Source of the DNA: Caenorhabditis remanei
Lineage: Eukaryota; Nematoda; Chromadorea; Rhabditida; Rhabditidae
Assembly: GCF_010183535.1 (NCBI RefSeq)
Contig: NC_071331.1
Coordinates: 1,674,001 to 1,738,000, forward strand
Reading direction: 5' to 3'
Length of the DNA stretch: 64,000 nucleotides
This document shows positions 1-9,557 of the stretch, piece by piece. Under the pieces are notes generated by a model that worked only from the letters and a program-made list of their open reading frames with translations, was not told the DNA's origin and did not search any database. The position numbers and the translations under genes were made by a program. How positions within the stretch are numbered: the first letter of the stretch is position 1; every line of letters begins with the position of its first letter.

Positions 1-2
1 GG

Positions 3-1742
3 CATCCATTGGCGAAACTCATCGCTCGCGAAACACATGAAATCAATGGACACATGCCAGAAGTCTATACAACTTCAGCCATCAAAACGAGATATTGGAT
101 CCCAAAATTGGGAGGCATTCTAAAGAACGTGATCCGCGGTTGTGTCAAATGCCAGAAAGTAAACAACTTTCCATTCGATTATCCATACACCAAAGATCTC
201 CCACTATGCCGAACCACTCCGTCCAAACCATTCTCGAAAGTCGGCTTAGACTACCTTGGTCCAATCATGTACCGCGGTGACGATGGTCAAACCAATAAAA
301 AGGCATATGTCTTGGTCTACACCTGCTTGATAACACGTGGAGCAGTACTGAGAGTTGTTCCAGATGGAACATCACAACGATACATCCTCACCCTGAAAAT
401 GATTTTCAGAGAAGTGGGTGTACCCAATGTCATTTTCTCAGACAATGCTTCCACATTCAAATTAGGCGGTTCCATGATCAATAAAGACATCGAAGATTCA
501 GTATACAGTCATTCACTTGTATCATTCCTAGCCTCTGAAGTTATCGATTTCAAGTATATCACACCTCTTGCCCCATGGCAAGGGGGAATCTACGAAAGAA
601 TCGTGAAACTTGTCAAACACCAACTGATAAAAGAGTGCGGAATACGAACTTATGACTTTTACGATCTCCAATACATTGTATCAGGTGCTCAAGCTATGGT
701 TAACAATAGACCACTAATCCCACACTCAAGAAGTCCACGTGACATGATTGCTCTCCGACCCATGGACTTTATAGCCCCAGGCGTCATGACTGAAATTCCA
801 GCAGACTCAGACAAGTCAGATGCGCTCCCAAGGAGCACAGAAGCTACTGTACGAGCTCATATCAACAAAATGGAAGCAGCCACTGACAGACTTTGGGAGA
901 CTTGGTCCAATGGATACCTACTCCATCTCAGAGAGAACATGCACACCAAAAAACGCTCTTCGTTATTACGACCCGCGGTTGGACAATTGGTGATTATTGT
1001 TACCAAACTTCTAAAACGGCACAAATGGCCATTGGGACTAATCGTTCATGTCGAAAGATCAAAACGCGACGGACAGATTCGATCCGCGATTGTAAAGTGC
1101 AGAGGCAAATTATACTCTCGTGCAGTCTCTCAGTTGATTCCTCTTGAATTAAATCCACTGAACCGCCCTAATATTGCAACAGAGGAAGAGACAGAAGACA
1201 CACAGGACTCTAGTCCAAGAGAGCTACCAGCACCCGCGGTTCTGTTCGATCCAAACATGAAATACGCCCCAGAGCTATTCCCGTCCAAAGACTTACCAAA
1301 CATTGCTGAATGTGAAAACAAAAACCCCGATCATAAAATAAATGAATCAAATATTATAAATTTACCACTGAACCTAAACACCGATCATCTTGAGAATAAT
1401 GTAGTGTCAGGTGACACAGATGACGATTTTGATATCATTGAAAAGAGATTGGGAACCGCGGATACTTATCAAGATCCACAAAGAGTCTTACCGGCTGAAG
1501 CCGCGGATGATGATTTTTCGGAGTTGCCAGCGGGCAGAGTTAGAACATATCTTTCTCGAAAAGCCAAAGAGCTTCCGATCAATTACGTTCATCACGCTGA
1601 CAGTCAGGAGACCGCTGGCACCCTCCCCCCGGGAATGTTGTCAACTATTTCCCTAAAGACAAATTTGTCGACAACTGAAAGGCTGAATGATGAGCCCCAC
1701 ATGGTTTTCCCCGCAAAACTAGGCTCATCATCGCCTTACTAA
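3..1742 (+). CDS. Bel/Pao Pol C-terminal part: integrase plus DUF5641-like domain, 5'-partial
   Basis: The frame is open from the first bases of the window, so the real start lies upstream. Numbering residues from base 9, an HHCC zinc-binding module is visible (H10, H15, C45, C48). The integrase core follows with a DDE-type triad: D81 in GLDYLGP, D145 in FSDNAS and E196 in GGIYERIVK. A domain like DUF5641, the usual C-terminal neighbour in Bel/Pao Pol, spans about residues 290-380 (from LWETWSNGYL to SQLIPLE). The last 200 residues are acidic and of low complexity and I do not recognise them. The integrase would insert the element cDNA into nuclear DNA. No stop or frameshift interrupts the frame, so this part looks intact. 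The family call is firm; activity cannot be judged without the 5' part. Confidence 0.88.
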   Translation, partial: HPLAKLIARETHEINGHMPEVYTTSAIKTRYWIPKLGGILKNVIRGCVKCQKVNNFPFDYPYTKDLPLCRTTPSKPFSKVGLDYLGPIMYRGDDGQTNKKAYVLVYTCLITRGAVLRVVPDGTSQRYILTLKMIFREVGVPNVIFSDNASTFKLGGSMINKDIEDSVYSHSLVSFLASEVIDFKYITPLAPWQGGIYERIVKLVKHQLIKECGIRTYDFYDLQYIVSGAQAMVNNRPLIPHSRSPRDMIALRPMDFIAPGVMTEIPADSDKSDALPRSTEATVRAHINKMEAATDRLWETWSNGYLLHLRENMHTKKRSSLLRPAVGQLVIIVTKLLKRHKWPLGLIVHVERSKRDGQIRSAIVKCRGKLYSRAVSQLIPLELNPLNRPNIATEEETEDTQDSSPRELPAPAVLFDPNMKYAPELFPSKDLPNIAECENKNPDHKINESNIINLPLNLNTDHLENNVVSGDTDDDFDIIEKRLGTADTYQDPQRVLPAEAADDDFSELPAGRVRTYLSRKAKELPINYVHHADSQETAGTLPPGMLSTISLKTNLSTTERLNDEPHMVFPAKLGSSSPY

Positions 1743-1807
1743 TCTCTTATTTCAATATTGTTCCAATCTGTTCACTAATTCACTTTATTTATCTCTTTTT
1801 GATCTCC

Positions 1808-2422
1808 TGTTATCAGGAATATTCAAATAATTATAATTCAAATTACCGCTCTTAATTCCCTTTTGTCAGTAAACACGCTCTATCGCTCATCTACTCTCCT
1901 CCGCATCTACACTATCTCGTTGCCGGCGGCCGCGACGCGTGTCCGCGTAGCGGTCGACCGCGCATCTCATACCAATCTCGTCCAACGAGAGAGGACAGTG
2001 CTCCTACCTTTTTTGGGTAGAATGCGTGAGAGTGAGAGAGTTTTCCGGCGAAATAGATCCTTATAATTTTCCAGGACTATTTCTAGCCATTTTAGCGCGA
2101 ACTGACGCTAGGAAATTCCTAAAACTCCACCTTTTTGGGCCCTTTAGGCCAATTCAAGCGATCCGCGGTTGTGACCGCTCATTTGTCTACTAATCGACCC
2201 GCGGCACTTCCAGCAGGACGCTTCTCTAAATATATAAAATTATCTCTCTTAAATTTATCTAAATCTTTCGTAAATAAATGGATCATTGTCTTAAAACTTG
2301 TGTTCTGTTGTCGCATTGCTCATCCTCACACTTATAGCCGTTATTCTCACATTTTAACCAGTTAGGGAAGATTTTATCCGGAGCGGGTCTGTCTCCGACC
2401 GCATTTAAGGCCCGCCTCCACA
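1808..2422 (+). repeat. probable 3' LTR of the left Bel/Pao element
   Basis: The segment between the Pol stop and the AT-rich flank begins TGTTATCAGG and ends CCACA, giving TG...CA ends and about 615 bp. It is non-coding and includes two of the CCGCGG copies (2163, 2199). The start is uncertain because no clear polypurine tract precedes it and the partner LTR is outside the window; TGTCAG at 1864 is another possible start. The right end is better supported, because a repeat shared with 8281-8488 begins immediately after it. Confidence 0.5.
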
Positions 2423-2629
2423 GGTGTTCCTTCAAAATCATTCATTTTTCCAAGATGTTTTGAAAAACTTTAAAAAAAAACCGAAACATAAATGTTTTAA
2501 TTTTTAATGTTTCATTGAAAACATAACATATCTATATCCAACTTACAAACTAGTAGAGGTTTCACTATGTACTCTTTTTAAACGTTATTACATTTTCCAG
2601 ATGCCGAATGCACGACCTTCGTGCTGTAA
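2422..2629 (+). repeat. 208-bp repeat, copy 1
   Basis: Bases 2422-2629 appear identical to 8281-8488, in the same orientation. Similarity stops abruptly at both ends. The left end coincides with the end of the Bel/Pao LTR. An unbroken match among strongly diverged duplicates suggests recent copying, gene conversion or an assembly effect. Confidence 0.85.
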
Positions 2630-2649
2630 AACAAATGTTATGACCAAAG

Positions 2650-2657
2650 TGAAACAG
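2650..2657 (-). promoter_or_regulatory. Ruby motif (CTGTTTCA), weak 21U candidate
   Basis: Exact core on the - strand. The nearest YRNT (CATT) puts the 5' U at 2607, 43 nt away, slightly beyond the 38-40 nt peak of this window. That would place the predicted RNA in the 208-bp repeat; the other copy of the repeat lacks this core. Confidence 0.35.
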
Positions 2658-2837
2658 GAACATTGGTCCGTTGTTAGAAGTATTAACACGCCACGCTTCT
2701 TAAAACCTTTTACAACCGCGCTCTACCGAAACCGAACAAATTGTGTGCGAAATTAAAAGAAACAAAGGAAATGAGGCATCTTTCAAGAGCATTTCGGTGG
2801 AGCGCTGTTCTTACTGTGCTATGCTGGAGTTATAAAC

Positions 2838-3250
2838 CGAGGAATGAATTATCTGTACGCGTAGCCATTTGGTTTTAATACATAACTGTAACAGTAAGAA
2901 AACAAAGAGGATGACTAACTTTTTTTCTGAAAGACCGTTTTGTTAAAAGAATAAGTTTTCACTTTTTCTGTTTGATAACATTTGACACGAATGGTTGTTT
3001 TCATATTCAGCGTTATTACCCATCATGATTTGAATATCACTAAACATCATTGCACCTATTAGAAGCAAATTCTGTTGTGTCTCATTGATTAATATGTTTT
3101 GTTTTTTATCCTATTTCAGGTAATCACTATGATAAACCATTCAAATAAATATGTGCTAACTATCCCGTTCATTACCCCGTTCATGTTGCAAAAATCAGAA
3201 ACTGAAAATTTTTTTGAATGTCTCTTCATGAATATTTACCAACAGTGAAA
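2838..3250 (+). repeat. segmental duplication, partner of 25336-25740
   Basis: A long diverged match starts at TACGCGTAG and runs through shared stretches such as GAGGATGACTAACT and GAATGTCTCTTCATGAAT. A further shared block is at 3780-3855, matching 25745-25817, so about 500 bp of the partner lack a counterpart here or were lost. Both copies are direct. Confidence 0.75.
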
Positions 3251-3869
3251 AGTGAAAATTCATGAGGCTCTTGTTGTTGGAAGAAGCTGTCAACCGTACA
3301 GTAAAAACAACGAAGCAATATTGAATCCTCTAAAGTTAAATTTTGAAAAACTCAACATAAAATTCTGTTTCTGCTCGGAATTTTTTTTCAGCTAATTGCA
3401 GCAGTTAATTCTAGTGAATGGATAGCTGATTTCACTATACAAGTAGTTTCGGAAACAAAACATTCAATCCTGTACTGTTAATTTTACGAACCAATTGTAC
3501 CCATTAAAATTTCTCACAGGTATATTCAGTTGAATCAATGTATCAAACCGATGTTTTTTTTCAATGCAGACATGAATTTTGTTTGTAATAAATCTGAAAA
3601 CATTATTTTTTCAAAGGAACAATAGTTTTTTTTCGAATCGTCAAACTGTGATCCCTTCATTATTGGATCTGGAATTTTCAGTTTTTTTGTGGTTTTGTAT
3701 ATTCATAATTTTCTGATTCTTTGCGTTCCTATGTATCATTTTATTGAAACGTGTTTCGTATCTAACATTTTCTGACATTTGAAATTTTGCTAAACAAGAG
3801 ACATCCCTTGCTTAATGCTAATTGATGATGATTCTCTCTCTTCAGCTCCTATTGTCTTCATTTTTCAAA

Positions 3870-3936
3870 CTGTTTCATAAACGGTAGAAGAAGTAAGTAC
3901 TTAAAAATACTACATTTATTACTTTTTAAGTTTTCC
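3870..3936 (+). ncRNA. candidate type I 21U-RNA (piRNA) locus
   Basis: Exact CTGTTTCA at 3870-3877. YRNT is CATT, giving a 5' U at 3916, 39 nt after the core. AT-rich context. No transcript evidence. Confidence 0.5.
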
Positions 3937-4017
3937 AAACAAAATTTCTAGTAGTCATAGCAGTAACTGAGCGGGGGAAAATGTTAGATATTTAAAAACC
4001 AAGCTTCTGAAACTGAA

Positions 4018-4300
4018 AGTATAACAAAAAGTAATGGCGAAAATCTTTCTCTTCATCCTATTGAAAGAGACAACTTCTGAAAATAACAGGAAAAAGGCAC
4101 CTGGCGGTAAACTGAATTCAATCTTATCTGTTTTAGCTTTTACGAAATTCGAAAAGAAAACTAAATAAAACCTGAAAAAATTAAAATTAACCTAACAAAT
4201 TACTCATATTTACCAACAATTTTCTCGAACAATAAGTATTTCTGTTACAGCTACAACAGATAAAAACTGAAATTTTCACAATTTTGTTTGTATATTGATA
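4018..4300 (+). repeat. segmental duplication, partner of 6265-6480
   Basis: Diverged direct copies share blocks such as GTAAACTG..ATTCAATCTTAT and ACAACAGATAAAAA.TGAAATTTT. After this block one copy is interrupted by the hAT-like element at 4309-5290 and the other by the palindrome at 6487-6861. Each therefore shows the other's approximate empty site. Confidence 0.7.
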
Positions 4301-4308
4301 GATCAACC

Positions 4309-5290
4309 CAAGGCTGTCGCACAGCCGGCCGCGGCCGGCCGCGAGAAGAAAAAAATGAAAAAGTTGCGGCCGGCCGCGGCTTTTTTTTTCAAAGTTGCAA
4401 AACTTTGTCGTTTTTGAAAAAAGTTTTTCTGGTTTTTTGTTTTCTGGTACCAATCTGACAACCGGGGTTCGATCCCCACTCGTGCCAAAACTTTTTTGTT
4501 TTTTGTTTTTGACATTTTGGTACCAATTTAACAACCGGGGTTCGATCCCCACTCGTGCCAAAACTTTTTTGTTTTTTGTTTTTGACATTTTGGTACTAAT
4601 CAAACAACCGGGGTTCGATCCCTACTCGTGCCAAAACTTTTTTCTTTTTTGTTTTTGACATTTTGGTACCAATTTAACAACCGGGGTTCGATCCCCACTC
4701 GTGCCAAAACTTTTTTGTTTTTTGTTTTTGACATTTTGGTACCAATTTAACAACCGGGGTTCGATCCCCACTCGTGCCAAAACTTTTTTGTTTTTTGTTT
4801 TTGACATTTTGGTACTAATCAAACAACCGGGGTTCGATCCCCACTCGTGCCAAAATTTTTTTGCTGTTTTTTATTTCATTTTTGGTTTTTGGTAAAAATC
4901 TGAAGACAATGTTGCTTTTTCGGAAAAGGACTGTTCTGAAAAGAGACACTTGTAATCTAAAAATGTTTTTTTTCTGAAATGGTTTCAGAATGGTACCAAA
5001 AAGCAAGAAATGAAATGAAAAAAGGTTTGGCACAAGTGGGGATCGAACCCCGGTTGTCAGATTGGTACCAAATAGTCAAAAACAAAAAACAAAAAAGTTT
5101 TGCCACGAGGTGGGGTCGAACCCTGGTTGTCAGATTTGTATCAAAAAGTCAAAAGCATATCAAGTCATGTTTTCAGTTGATATGCAAGAAAGCCGCGGCC
5201 GGCCGCGGCTTTTTTGAGATTTTTAAGAAAAAGCCGCGGCCCTTCACGGCCGGCCGCGGCCTCGGCCGGCCGCGATTTTCAACAGCCTTG
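4309..5290. mobile_element. hAT-like non-autonomous element with tRNA-like minisatellite
   Basis: Ends are CAAGGCTGT and ACAGCCTTG as terminal inverted repeats. They are flanked by an 8-bp target duplication with one mismatch, GATCAACC (4301-4308) and GATCAACG (5291-5298). An 8-bp duplication with CAAGG-type ends is typical of the hAT superfamily. Inside each end are GC-rich blocks made of CCGCGGCCGGCCGCGG-like palindromes, then 73-bp repeats: six in one orientation and two inverted. There is no transposase. ORFs here are translations of the minisatellite. Confidence 0.8.
4440..4860 (+). repeat. 73-bp tandem repeat x6 with a tRNA-like T-arm/B box
   Basis: The GGGGTTCGATCCCC core starts at 4464, 4537, 4610, 4683, 4756 and 4829, a period of exactly 73 bp. 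Each unit contains GGTTCGATCCC, a match to the Pol III B box and tRNA T-loop, then ACTCGTGCCA, then a T-rich run that could act as a Pol III terminator. No convincing A box precedes it. Two further units in reverse orientation lie at about 5029-5140, also 73 bp apart, so the whole element can fold back. Confidence 0.85.
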
Positions 5291-5788
5291 GATCAACGGT
5301 TGTCTTAGCTGGGAGATGTAAATAATGAAAAGTTAGCAGTTTCTAACAAAATGTTTAAAAAAAAACATTTTCAATGATTTCGCTAATAGTTTCTTCTTTT
5401 TGAAAACTACTTCAAATGAAATACTATCGAAACAAAAAAGTTCCGGTATTTTTTTTCACGACAAAATGCAGACTCAGTGCAAAATTACTACTGAGTCTGC
5501 ATTCTGACGTGAGGAAAAATGTCGGAACTTATTTATTTCAACAATAAATGGTTAGCTATAAAATCAAAATCTATTGAACTCCATTATTTCATATTTTTTA
5601 CACACATATAAATGCGGCGTTTTTACAGATCGAAGTGAAGCAAATTTATTCTACATCATGATATTTCACACATTTTTGAACGAATTCTAAAACTAAAAAA
5701 TAAATATGTACTAGTACAAAATTTCTCAATTTTTAAGAAAATAAATTGGGCAAGAAATTTTGAAATTTCGATCGTCTTATATTATTGT

Positions 5789-5857
5789 ACACGTCAAGAA
5801 AGAAACGGATTAAATAGGATTGAGATATCAATTCTGGAAAATCAGAAAATGAAACAG
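5789..5857 (-). ncRNA. candidate type I 21U-RNA locus
   Basis: Exact core at 5850-5857 on the - strand. Two YRNT choices place the 5' U at 5813 (37 nt) or 5809 (41 nt). It is divergent from the locus at 5890; the pair is duplicated at 7859/7899. Confidence 0.45.
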
Positions 5858-5889
5858 AGATCATTTAGTTGTTGAGAAAAATATTCAGG

Positions 5890-5955
5890 CTGTTTCAAAA
5901 CAATAATTTTCACCGAACGACTGCCACCAGCTAATCATGCCTGCCTGAAGAAAAA
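5890..5955 (+). ncRNA. candidate type I 21U-RNA locus
   Basis: Exact core at 5890-5897. YRNT is TAAT, with the 5' U at 5935, 38 nt after the core. Right-hand member of a divergent pair. Confidence 0.52.
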
Positions 5956-6486
5956 ATACACAAAAGTTACAAGGTCAATTAAATTTATGCATCTTTACTG
6001 CCTCGTGGCCAATTTTTCAACACTTTCGCAGTTTCAAAGTACGAACAAGTACATAAAAGAGCAGTACTAACAATTATAATTGGATGGTTGAAGATAAACT
6101 TCTTTTCCGACCCGGCTTTTGAGTGAATCTTAGAGCACGTATTTATTGATTTATTCAATAGACTTGTTATGTTTTTTCTAAAATTTAAAGTGTCGATGTA
6201 ACCAAAAAGAATTTTCGAAGATATGTGCTCAGGTTATGAAAGTTATTCTTTGTAGCAAAAAATGAGAAATATACTAAAAATAACAAAGCCAATGCGCCCG
6301 GCCGTAAACTGGATTCAATCTTATTTGTACTACCTTTTTTAATTCAAAACAAGAACTGAATAAAAGTAAATCTTCCATCTACCGACGATTTCCTTAAACA
6401 AGGAATATTTGTGTTACAGATACAACAGATAAAAATTGAAATTTTATAATTTTGTTTCCATTCCTTGGTTAACTGTCTTAGCTGAC

Positions 6487-6861
6487 TAGGGAAGGCCTCG
6501 GGGTGACCGTGGAGTTATGGGACGTGAGCTATATCGTTGGAAAGCTGAGAAAACGCGGATTCCAAATATATATTCAGTTTTTGCCCTCGAGACCTAGTGT
6601 TCAAGAAATTACAGGGTCAAACTAAGGAAAAATGACTAATTATTGCCTTTCTAACACGCGAAAAAATTTTTGAAATTTTTTGCAATTTTTGCGTGTCAGA
6701 AAGGCAATAATTTGTCATTTTTCCGAACTTTGAACTTGTGTTTCTCGAATACCAGACCTCGAGGGCAAAAACTGAGTAAATATTCGAAATCAGCATTTCT
6801 CAGCTTTCCAATGATATAGGTCACGACCCATATCTCCACGGTCACCCCGGAGCCTTCCCTA
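6487..6861. mobile_element. palindromic non-autonomous DNA element (375 bp)
   Basis: Nearly full-length foldback. TAGGGAAGGC at the left end and GCCTTCCCTA at the right continue as long arms that meet near 6665 (GCCTTTCTAACACGC against GCGTGTCAGAAAGGC). The paralogous sequence at 5309 reads across the site without it. Because the ends are themselves palindromic, the target duplication (TA or CTAG) cannot be assigned. No coding capacity. Confidence 0.75.
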
Positions 6862-6902
6862 GTGAGATGTGTAAATAAGGAAAAGTTATTACCCTTTCGT
6901 CA

Positions 6903-7273
6903 ATGGCTGCCCGCTAGCTCAAATTTCGGTCCTGGGGCGATGTGTGGGCTTCGTTGCGGAATTTCGATTTACGTCGGCTCTCTACCATAATTATCCGGAA
7001 TCCGGATTCCGGAAATTCCGGATTCCGGAATTCCGGGTTTTTTTTGACATTCCGGTTCCGGTCCCGGATTTCGTAAAATGAAAAATCGCATTCCGTACAA
7101 CTCTGCTCTCTACCGTACTTTTACCCAATAATTTTAAAAGTACGGTTGAGAGCCGGCGTAAATTGAAATCCCGTAACGAGGCTCACACCTTTTTCAGTTT
7201 TGTGTTTGTTTAGCGTCTCAATCAATCATTATGGACTTCCCAGGGCTGAATTTTGAGCAAGCTGTCAGCAACT
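6903..7273. mobile_element. foldback MITE containing a CCGGAATT-rich stretch
   Basis: Inverted ends: CTGCCCGCTAGCTCAAATTT on the left against the complement of TTTTGAGCAAGCTGTCAG on the right. Further in, GGCTCTCTACC pairs imperfectly with the segment around 7145-7180 (GAGAGCCGGCGTAAATTGAA). Between them lies a short run of CCGGATT/CCGGAATT units at about 6992-7040. Boundaries are approximate and no target duplication was identified. The segment at 59030-59140 contains related sequence. Confidence 0.55.
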
Positions 7274-7442
7274 AGCGAACATATATTAGCAGTTTCTTAA
7301 AGAGAGTAAATAAACGAATTCGGTAATTCTTGTAATATATCTCAAAAACTACTCAAGATGATGTGAAAGTTCAAACTAGGGAAAGCTAGTTTTCTCGTTC
7401 AACAACAAGTTGTTGATCTTGAAAATCTCACCATTAAAACAA

Positions 7443-7512
7443 GATTAGGAGAATATTGAATAACTATTCCAGAACTGCAGAAATTCTGAGGTAAGACACC
7501 ATGATGAAACAG
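7443..7512 (-). ncRNA. candidate type I 21U-RNA locus, loose spacing
   Basis: Exact core at 7505-7512 on -. The closest YRNT (TAGT) gives a 5' U at 7463, 42 nt away. Paralogue of 21818. Confidence 0.38.
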
Positions 7513-7798
7513 ATTTTCCTGATAAAGATTGTTTGTTTCGTAAAATCGTTTAAGAAGGTCTTAAAAAACTTAAACAGCTCACGGAAGTAAACTATAAAAT
7601 CCAAATCTATAGAACTCCATAGTCCCATAGTTTATTTATTAACATATACACAAATTTCGCGTTTTGCAGTATTGGAATCCAGCACCCTCTCTTTTTCATA
7701 TCGTTTTTAATCCAACTTTTACAGTTTCATTGAAAACATCTTTCGTCTCCGTCTAACTTACATTGCTGAACATGCAAATGCAAATTTTCAGACCGAAC

Positions 7799-7866
7799 AC
7801 TTTATTCTCATACGACATATTAGATTAAGTCTGATTCCAATTTTGGAAAATCAGAATATGAAACAG
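7799..7866 (-). ncRNA. candidate type I 21U-RNA locus
   Basis: Exact core at 7859-7866 on -. YRNT is TAAT, 5' U at 7819 (40 nt). Left member of the duplicated divergent pair (paralogue of 5850). Confidence 0.5.
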
Positions 7867-7898
7867 AGATTATTTGGCTATTGAGAAAAATATTTAGG

Positions 7899-7966
7899 CT
7901 GTTTCAAACAATAATTTTCAACAAACGATTTCATAACTTCTCCGATACCATAACTCCTCTGGCAAT
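7899..7966 (+). ncRNA. candidate type I 21U-RNA locus
   Basis: Exact core at 7899-7906. YRNT is CGAT, 5' U at 7946 (40 nt). Right member of the duplicated divergent pair (paralogue of 5890). Confidence 0.5.
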
Positions 7967-8280
7967 TTAATGCTTTCTGATTACCTGAAAGACAGTTATT
8001 AGTATTAAATCTAGTGGTCTTTGAATTGTAAAAAAAATTTTAAACTAAAATGCGTTTTGAGGAATCTTTAATTTTCAGATTTTTTAAAACTTTGAGGCGT
8101 TACTAATAACGCTATTATCAATAATCAATTACCTAAGTGATAAATGGGAAACAGCATCAATTGGAATAATAATGTGCTGCATGAAGTTTCGAACAAAATG
8201 GTAAAAACTACCGTTTTATAGTTTGAATATGTTGGATACTTTTTTTTCAAAATGTTGATTCTGTTGATAAAAATCTTGAT

Positions 8281-8488
8281 AGGTGTTCCTTCAAAATCAT
8301 TCATTTTTCCAAGATGTTTTGAAAAACTTTAAAAAAAAACCGAAACATAAATGTTTTAATTTTTAATGTTTCATTGAAAACATAACATATCTATATCCAA
8401 CTTACAAACTAGTAGAGGTTTCACTATGTACTCTTTTTAAACGTTATTACATTTTCCAGATGCCGAATGCACGACCTTCGTGCTGTAA
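8281..8488 (+). repeat. 208-bp repeat, copy 2
   Basis: Appears identical to 2422-2629. A much more diverged version lies at about 22640-22850, so this copy sits in its ancestral context and the copy at 2422 is the likelier derivative. Confidence 0.85.
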
Positions 8489-8572
8489 TTTTATATGCTC
8501 ATGGTGATTCGATAAGGAAATTGAGCAAGATTACAACATTGCTCCTGACTTAAAATCATGTCCTTATGCACA

Positions 8573-8638
8573 CAACCTTGTCGAAGCTGTTTATCGGAAA
8601 ATTAGTTGTTGATTCTGGAAAATCAAAATATGAAACAG
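8573..8638 (-). ncRNA. candidate type I 21U-RNA locus
   Basis: Exact core at 8631-8638 on -. YRNT is CGAT, 5' U at 8593 (38 nt). Paralogue of 22980. The nested transposons start about 100 bp upstream of its promoter. Confidence 0.52.
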
Positions 8639-8836
8639 AAAATGTTCAGGTTCTAGAACACGTTTCAAACTAGTAAGAATTTATGACCACCAATGATCGA
8701 ACAGTGGAGTTTTTAAAATTGTTTTGGTTTCACATAGCGCTCGAAACGGGGCGTCCCACTTTTTTCCGGGAATTTTGGAAAACTGTCAGTTTTTGTCGGA
8801 TAATTAGGGATGTTAAAAATGCGTTTTACGGTAACC

Positions 8837-9557
8837 TGTGGCCACCCCTTCTGTCTCCAGAAGGCCGCCGGTAATGTGCCGAGTAGGGTGGGAACATGAG
8901 CCCAATTTATACTTCCAATAGGGTGGTTCAGTGGTTTTAAGGAAGCGCCCGATGTGCTGACAACTCAAGTATTTACAAGAACCATTTATTATAGGGAAAA
9001 AGCATGTCCCGCGAGGAACTGCATTAAAAACCTATTCGGTTCTGCCTTTTACAATACAATATAGAATAAGGGGAAAAGAGTTATCGAGGGAACATAGTAG
9101 TGACTCTGCAAGCGCCCGATACACGTATCGGGGGCTCTCGAGGGACTACAGAACGCTCACAAACTACTTCTCTTACAAAACACAACAATAACAACAACTC
9201 TTAAAGAGAGAAGAAACAACACTGAATTATTAATGGCTTTAGGCCAAGCGAGGGGAGTCGGTCGAGTACGGTCACAGTCGTTTAGCAGGTGTGCGCGTGG
9301 CGAGACCAGCGGACGTCGGAAACAGCGTGCGCCTTTGACTGGAGAGACGCAGACACGACTAAATGGCGGCAACTTGAATTGTGGAATATTACTTCCGCCT
9401 GAAATGGGGTTAAAGGGACAGGGAAGAAGGGAGTTAATTAACAGAAAGTAAAATACGTAATAAGTATAAACTAAATTAGAATAATTTAGTAATACAAATT
9501 ACTTTTTAGTTTGGAGTGGGACAGGAACCTGATTCGGGGACCAGGAGACTGTCAACA
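8837..9557 (-). repeat. 3' LTR of the Bel/Pao element
   Basis: 721 bp matching 20121-20841. On the sense strand it begins TGTTGACAG and ends GGTGGCCACA. The protease ORF runs 52 bp into it. ORFs inside the LTR occur in both copies and look incidental. Confidence 0.93.

Larger units (their letters stand above)
1..2422 (+). mobile_element. Bel/Pao LTR retrotransposon, 3' part, cut by window edge
   Basis: The coding part matches the C-terminal half of a Bel/Pao Pol (zinc-binding and catalytic integrase domains, DUF5641-like tail). Non-coding DNA that looks like an LTR follows and ends in CCACA at 2422. GC content drops abruptly there and AT-rich cluster DNA begins. Gag, protease and RT would lie to the left of the window. 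This is a different family from the Bel/Pao element at 8837-20841: it lies on the other strand and has no obvious nucleotide similarity. The hexamer CCGCGG occurs 8 times in these 2.4 kb. Confidence 0.8.
2423..4308. other. 21U-RNA cluster DNA, no protein gene
   Basis: AT-rich sequence without coding ORFs. It holds two exact CTGTTTCA cores (2650 on -, 3870 on +) and near matches such as CTGTTTCT at 3364. Its 2838-3250 part is duplicated near 25.3-25.7 kb and its 4018-4300 part near 6265-6480. Apart from these repeats I see nothing else in it. Confidence 0.6.
5291..6486. other. 21U-RNA cluster DNA, no protein gene
   Basis: AT-rich, no coding ORF. Contains the divergent motif pair at 5850 (-) and 5890 (+). 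A short foldback around 5440-5530 (GACTCAGTGCAAAATTACTA followed by its near complement) could form a small hairpin. Nothing else recognised. Confidence 0.55.
6862..8734. other. 21U-RNA cluster DNA, no protein gene
   Basis: Contains four exact Ruby cores (7505, 7859, 7899, 8631), a foldback repeat at its left edge and the second 208-bp repeat copy. Diverged versions of 7980-8735 occur at 21.5-23.0 kb. No coding ORF. Confidence 0.55.

Noticed and set aside
4440..5140. Regular repeats that resemble a CRISPR array or a tRNA gene cluster
   Set aside because: Eukaryotic context, no unique spacers, and no unit contains a full tRNA (no A box or acceptor pairing).
4187..5308. Several ORFs of 64-138 codons with repeating peptides
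   Set aside because: They translate the 73-bp minisatellite and GC-rich ends of the hAT-like element in different frames.
9157..9451. Two 71-72 codon ORFs repeated at 20441-20735
   Set aside because: They lie inside the two LTR copies, so repetition is expected; no recognisable product.
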